From NCBI GenBank assembly GCA_013205585.1, contig JABMML010000064.1, positions 1-16,698 of the forward strand: 16,698 nucleotides of DNA, written 5' to 3'. This DNA is from Chitinophagaceae bacterium. Lineage in GTDB: Bacteria; Bacteroidota; Bacteroidia; Chitinophagales; Chitinophagaceae. Position numbers and translations under genes: made by a program. The notes below the pieces were generated by a model that saw nothing but the letters and a program-made list of their open reading frames with translations, was not told where the DNA came from and searched no databases. The first letter of the stretch is position 1, and each line of letters begins with the position of its first letter. Positions 13,683 through 16,698 of the stretch are shown here, piece by piece.

Positions 13683-15011
13683 TTAATTCTTGCCACCTCT
13701 TGAAATAGGTTTGCCGTATTTTTTCTGCATAATCTCTTTCCTATTCTTGCGTACATTCACTTTACTATTTTTAGCCGATTTTTCGTGGAAGGCTGGCCCC
13801 GATTCTTCTTTCTTAGGCACTTTAATTTGAATAATCTTCATTCTCACTTTAGGCTTCTCGTCTTCGGTGAGTATCTCTGAAATTTCTAAATCGGCTGGTA
13901 ATGCCAACATAGGAATTTTTTGTTTCATTAAAGTTTCAATTGCTTTTTGTAAAACTTTTTCTTTTGCTGTAATAAAAGTAATGGAGATTCCTTTTTTATC
14001 AGCTCTTCCTGTTCTACCAATACGGTGAATATAATTTTCTGGCACATCTGGGGTATCAAAATTAATAACATGCGTTACTTCAGCTACATCGATACCTCTT
14101 GCCATTACATCGGTAGCAATTAAATAAGTGTAAACCCCAGCTTTAAATTGTTTTACAGTATTGAATCGATGATTTTGTTCTTTGTTAGAATGTATTACCC
14201 CTACTCTTTCAGGAAATTTAGCCTCTAATTGTTCGAATAGTTGATCTGCCAAAGCCTTTGTAGCAGCGAATATGAGCACTTTTGTCATGGCCTCATTGCT
14301 AGCTAATAAAAGTTCTAATAAATTAACTTTAGTATTAAAATTGGGAACATCGTACCCATTTTGAATAATATTTTCAAGCGGTGTACCTGTTGGTGCAGCT
14401 TCTACTCTTATGGGTGCACTAAAATAATCATTCATTAATTTTTCAACATCATCGGTGATGGTGGCTGAGAAAAGTAAGTTTTGTCTTTTAGCAGGAAGTA
14501 GTTCTAAAATATTTGTGATTTGTTTTCTAAAACCTAAATTCAACATTTCATCCATTTCATCAATGACTAATTTCTTAATCATTTTAGTTTTAAAGGCGCC
14601 ATTCATGATTAAGTCAAATAGTCGACCAGGAGTGGCTACTAAAACATCTGCACCCGACTCCAATGCAATTTGTTGTGTATTTATATTCACGCCTCCAAAT
14701 ACACCCACTGCATGCACACTCATATAAGGTGTTAATTTATTGACAGCTTCTACTACTTGTACCACTAATTCTCTTGTGGGTACTAATATTAATATTTGAG
14801 GGTCCTTATTTTTATCAAATTTCCATTGTCTTAAACAAGGCAATAAATAAGCAAATGTTTTACCTGTTCCAGTTTGCGCAATACCGCATACATCTCTACC
14901 CGACATTACAATAGGAAAAACCCTATGCTGTATCGTAGTAGCTTCTGTAAAACCTAGTTCTTCAAGAGCTCTTAATAAAGGGGTATTTAAATTTAAATCT
15001 TGAAATGTCAT
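13683..15011 (-). CDS. DEAD-box family ATP-dependent RNA helicase
   Basis: A 442-residue RNA helicase that would unwind or remodel RNA in ribosome assembly, decay or cold growth. The two RecA-like domains are complete: Q-motif region with Gln28, motif I AQTGTGKT (45-52), PTREL (78-82), GG and TPGR (127-130), motif II reading DEMD (151-154) instead of DEAD, motif III SAT (182-184), then ATDVMARGIDV and HRIGRTGR (329-336). After about residue 375 comes a basic, lysine-rich tail ending KKYGKPISRGGKN, probably an RNA-binding extension. The Met in place of Ala in motif II keeps both acidic catalytic residues, so activity is expected. It is a single-gene unit, convergent with ndk and divergent from the M1 peptidase gene. 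Confidence 0.93.
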   Translation of the reverse strand: MTFQDLNLNTPLLRALEELGFTEATTIQHRVFPIVMSGRDVCGIAQTGTGKTFAYLLPCLRQWKFDKNKDPQILILVPTRELVVQVVEAVNKLTPYMSVHAVGVFGGVNINTQQIALESGADVLVATPGRLFDLIMNGAFKTKMIKKLVIDEMDEMLNLGFRKQITNILELLPAKRQNLLFSATITDDVEKLMNDYFSAPIRVEAAPTGTPLENIIQNGYDVPNFNTKVNLLELLLASNEAMTKVLIFAATKALADQLFEQLEAKFPERVGVIHSNKEQNHRFNTVKQFKAGVYTYLIATDVMARGIDVAEVTHVINFDTPDVPENYIHRIGRTGRADKKGISITFITAKEKVLQKAIETLMKQKIPMLALPADLEISEILTEDEKPKVRMKIIQIKVPKKEESGPAFHEKSAKNSKVNVRKNRKEIMQKKYGKPISRGGKN

Positions 15012-15246
15012 ATTGCGTAAATGTGTCGCGAAGGTAGTTTATTAAAAGCGCTATTTATGGATAAATATTGAATTAATTACTTTCTAAATGAGTATACATT
15101 GATGTATATCAAATACTTATGAATTAATTAAGACGAAATTCCTTAACAGAAAATTAGAAAATTATTGTATTAAAATTGAAGGTATACTGCTTTAAAAAAA
15201 TTATATTTAGTAATTGGAAATTTCACACACTTAAAAATTTTAATAA
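15012..15246. promoter_or_regulatory. AT-rich divergent control region between helicase and M1 peptidase genes
   Basis: This 235-bp stretch is the longest gap in the window and has no convincing ORF. It holds a 16-base palindrome, TATACAT-TG-ATGTATA (15093-15108), framed by two copies of TGAATTAATTA (15069-15079 and 15120-15130, 51 bp apart). No perfect TAnnTTTG is present; the nearest are TACCTTCG on the minus strand (15029-15036), toward the helicase, and a TATATTTA on the plus strand near 15203. Function is inferred from position only. Confidence 0.4.
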
Positions 15247-16698
15247 ATGAAATTCAATAATCAACAAAAGCATTTTGGTTTAAACCTAATTAAAATGCTG
15301 GCTATTTTTATTTTAACAATACCATCACTGCAGGCATTCAGCCAAAATGATGATAATATTAATAGTAGAGATATTCTATACCTTACTTCTGGAGGTAAAT
15401 TACATCCCTTACAAGCTATTATGGATATTAGACATTATACCATTGCCTTGGATGTGGATATCGCCAATCAATCTATTAGTGGATTTACTGAAGTAAGCTT
15501 GAATTTGTCTAAAAAAACAGATACGATTTTACTGGATTTAATTCATTTATATAAGGTTACTAAAATTAAAGTGAATAATAAAGCAGCCGCCTTCTACCAA
15601 CACGACGATAAAATATTTATTACTGCTGCTGTAGGATTTGAAATAGGCAATCAAAAAGTGTTCATCGAATATAATGGTATACCTCCTGTGGCAGTTAAGC
15701 CTCCTTGGGATGGTGGATTTACTTGGAAAAAAGATAGCGCAGGGTATGATTGGATATCTATCAACATTCAAGGGGAAGGTGGAAAAATGTATTTTCCTTC
15801 TAAGGATCATCCAAGCGACGAACCCAATGAGGGAGCCGATTTAAAAATTACCGTGCCTTCTCATTTAGTAGTAGCAGGCCCAGGATTATTAATGAATACT
15901 AGCACTAAAAAAAATAAAGTGACATACCATTGGAAAACGAATTATACCATTAGTAATTATTGCATTTTATTTAATATAGGTAAGTATAAAGTGTATAAAG
16001 ACGAGTTAACTACCATACTTGGCAATAAAGTACCTATTGAGTATTATGTATTAGAAGTTGATACCATGCATGCTAAAAAAGTAATTGCCACTAAAAAAAG
16101 AGACAACCAAATTTTAGAAAAATATTTTGGTGAATACCCTTGGGCTAAAGAAAAAATTGGAATTGCTGAAGTGCCTAACTCAGGCATGGAACATCAAACC
16201 ATGATTACTTTTGATAATAAGTTTACTTATAAAACCATTAATGGTCAATATTATTCAGATAATTTGTTTCATGAATATGCACATGAGTGGTGGGCGAATA
16301 AAGTAACTAATAAAGACTGGGGCCATATGTGGATCCAAGAAGGCATTGGTACTTATTCAGAAGCATTAGCGATGTTAGAAATTGGAGGCGAGCCTGCTTA
16401 CGATGAAATTATTGCTGGCCATAGACGTAATTCAAAAAATAGAAAGGCCATTGTTCCAGCAGGTGATGAAATTAATGAAGAAGAAGTGTATTCGGGTGGT
16501 GATATTTATGGCAAAGGTTCTTTTTTCATGCATAGTTTAAGATACTTAATTGGAGATGACATCTTCTTTCCTACTTTAAAAAAATTAGCTACTGAACCTC
16601 AGTATACTTATGACAATTTTGTAACAACGATGGATGTAGAAAAATTATTTAGTACAGCCACTGGAAAAGACTTAAAACCTTTCTTTGATTTCTTTTTA
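15247..16698 (+). CDS. M1-family metallopeptidase, exported (3' truncated by window)
   Basis: A zinc aminopeptidase of the M1 family; 484 codons are present and the frame is open at the window end. ATG at 15247 gives a signal peptide with a basic start (MKFNNQQKH), hydrophobic core LAIFILTIPSLQ and a likely signal peptidase I site after AFS (residue 32), so it should work in the periplasm or beyond. The N-terminal beta domain includes HYTIALDVDIANQSISG. The exopeptidase motif reads GMEH (313-316). The zinc site is HEYAHEWW, ligands His342, His346 and, after 18 residues, Glu365 in IQEGIGTYSEA; Glu343 is the catalytic base. GGDIYGKGSFFMHSLR downstream supplies the usual catalytic Tyr. All key residues are intact. 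The C-terminal domain, and any sorting domain, lies outside the window. It is divergent from the helicase gene. Confidence 0.92.
   Translation, partial: MKFNNQQKHFGLNLIKMLAIFILTIPSLQAFSQNDDNINSRDILYLTSGGKLHPLQAIMDIRHYTIALDVDIANQSISGFTEVSLNLSKKTDTILLDLIHLYKVTKIKVNNKAAAFYQHDDKIFITAAVGFEIGNQKVFIEYNGIPPVAVKPPWDGGFTWKKDSAGYDWISINIQGEGGKMYFPSKDHPSDEPNEGADLKITVPSHLVVAGPGLLMNTSTKKNKVTYHWKTNYTISNYCILFNIGKYKVYKDELTTILGNKVPIEYYVLEVDTMHAKKVIATKKRDNQILEKYFGEYPWAKEKIGIAEVPNSGMEHQTMITFDNKFTYKTINGQYYSDNLFHEYAHEWWANKVTNKDWGHMWIQEGIGTYSEALAMLEIGGEPAYDEIIAGHRRNSKNRKAIVPAGDEINEEEVYSGGDIYGKGSFFMHSLRYLIGDDIFFPTLKKLATEPQYTYDNFVTTMDVEKLFSTATGKDLKPFFDFFL

Noticed and set aside
15547..15810. 87-residue minus-strand ORF inside the M1 peptidase gene
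   Set aside because: It lies wholly within a coding frame with intact M1 domain sequence and has no recognisable features of its own.
1..16698. Mobile elements, CRISPR arrays, tRNA genes or a defence island
   Set aside because: No transposase, integrase, long terminal inverted repeats, spaced repeats, cloverleaf sequences or nuclease/toxin genes were seen; every sizeable ORF fits a housekeeping or envelope family.

Overview
The window reads as an ordinary, gene-dense piece of chromosome from a low-GC member of the Bacteroidota, most likely Chitinophagales/Chitinophagaceae (inference). The evidence is protein types typical of that phylum (a BT_3928-family DoxX-like protein beside a duplicated DUF1599 protein, a WbqC-family protein, recF followed by a short DUF721/DciA-like gene, a BlaI/M56 pair), starts without Shine-Dalgarno sequences, and several perfect TAnnTTTG motifs, the -7 element of the Bacteroidetes primary sigma factor. 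No tRNA, rRNA, CRISPR array, phage, IS element or transposase was found. No stretch over 300 bases lacks a gene.

Layout. 1-647 (+) is the 3' end of a membrane pyrophosphatase gene (hppA) with an unusual C-terminal tail, followed by an intrinsic terminator. 798-2690 (+) is a BlaI-type repressor and an M56 membrane metalloprotease, with a BlaI-operator-like dyad just upstream. 2659-3297 (-) is a WbqC-family gene overlapping the M56 gene tail to tail. 3379-3843 (+) is a LEA14-like lipoprotein. 3891-4520 (-) is pyrE, divergent from a Nudix hydrolase (4600-5022, +). 5091-7100 (-) holds pyrR-pyrB-coaD in transcription order. 7179-8565 (+) is recF and a DUF721/DciA-like gene. 8581-10207 (-) is DUF1599 then a BT_3928-family gene. 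10285-11109 (+) is folP with its terminator. 11202-13135 (-) is a DHH phosphoesterase followed by an FKBP lipoprotein. 13214-13627 (+) is ndk with its terminator. 13683-15011 (-) is a DEAD-box RNA helicase. 15247-16698 (+) is the 5' part of an M1 aminopeptidase that runs off the window.

Functionally it is mostly housekeeping. Pyrimidine and nucleotide supply is represented by pyrR, pyrB, pyrE and ndk, cofactor synthesis by coaD and folP, replication and repair by recF and the DciA-like gene, and nano-RNA or dinucleotide turnover by the DHH protein. Envelope functions are the FKBP and LEA lipoproteins, the DoxX/thioredoxin-like membrane protein and the M1 peptidase. The BlaI/M56 pair is the one obvious signal-response module. 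Orientation flips about every one or two genes, so most regulation must lie in short (about 75-80 bp) divergent promoter regions.

I found no clear new multi-gene system. The best leads are the pyrophosphatase tail, the candidate BlaI operator, the paired back-to-back TAAATTTG promoters between the DHH gene and ndk, a palindrome framed by direct repeats upstream of the M1 peptidase, and a 12-bp coding minisatellite in the WbqC gene.
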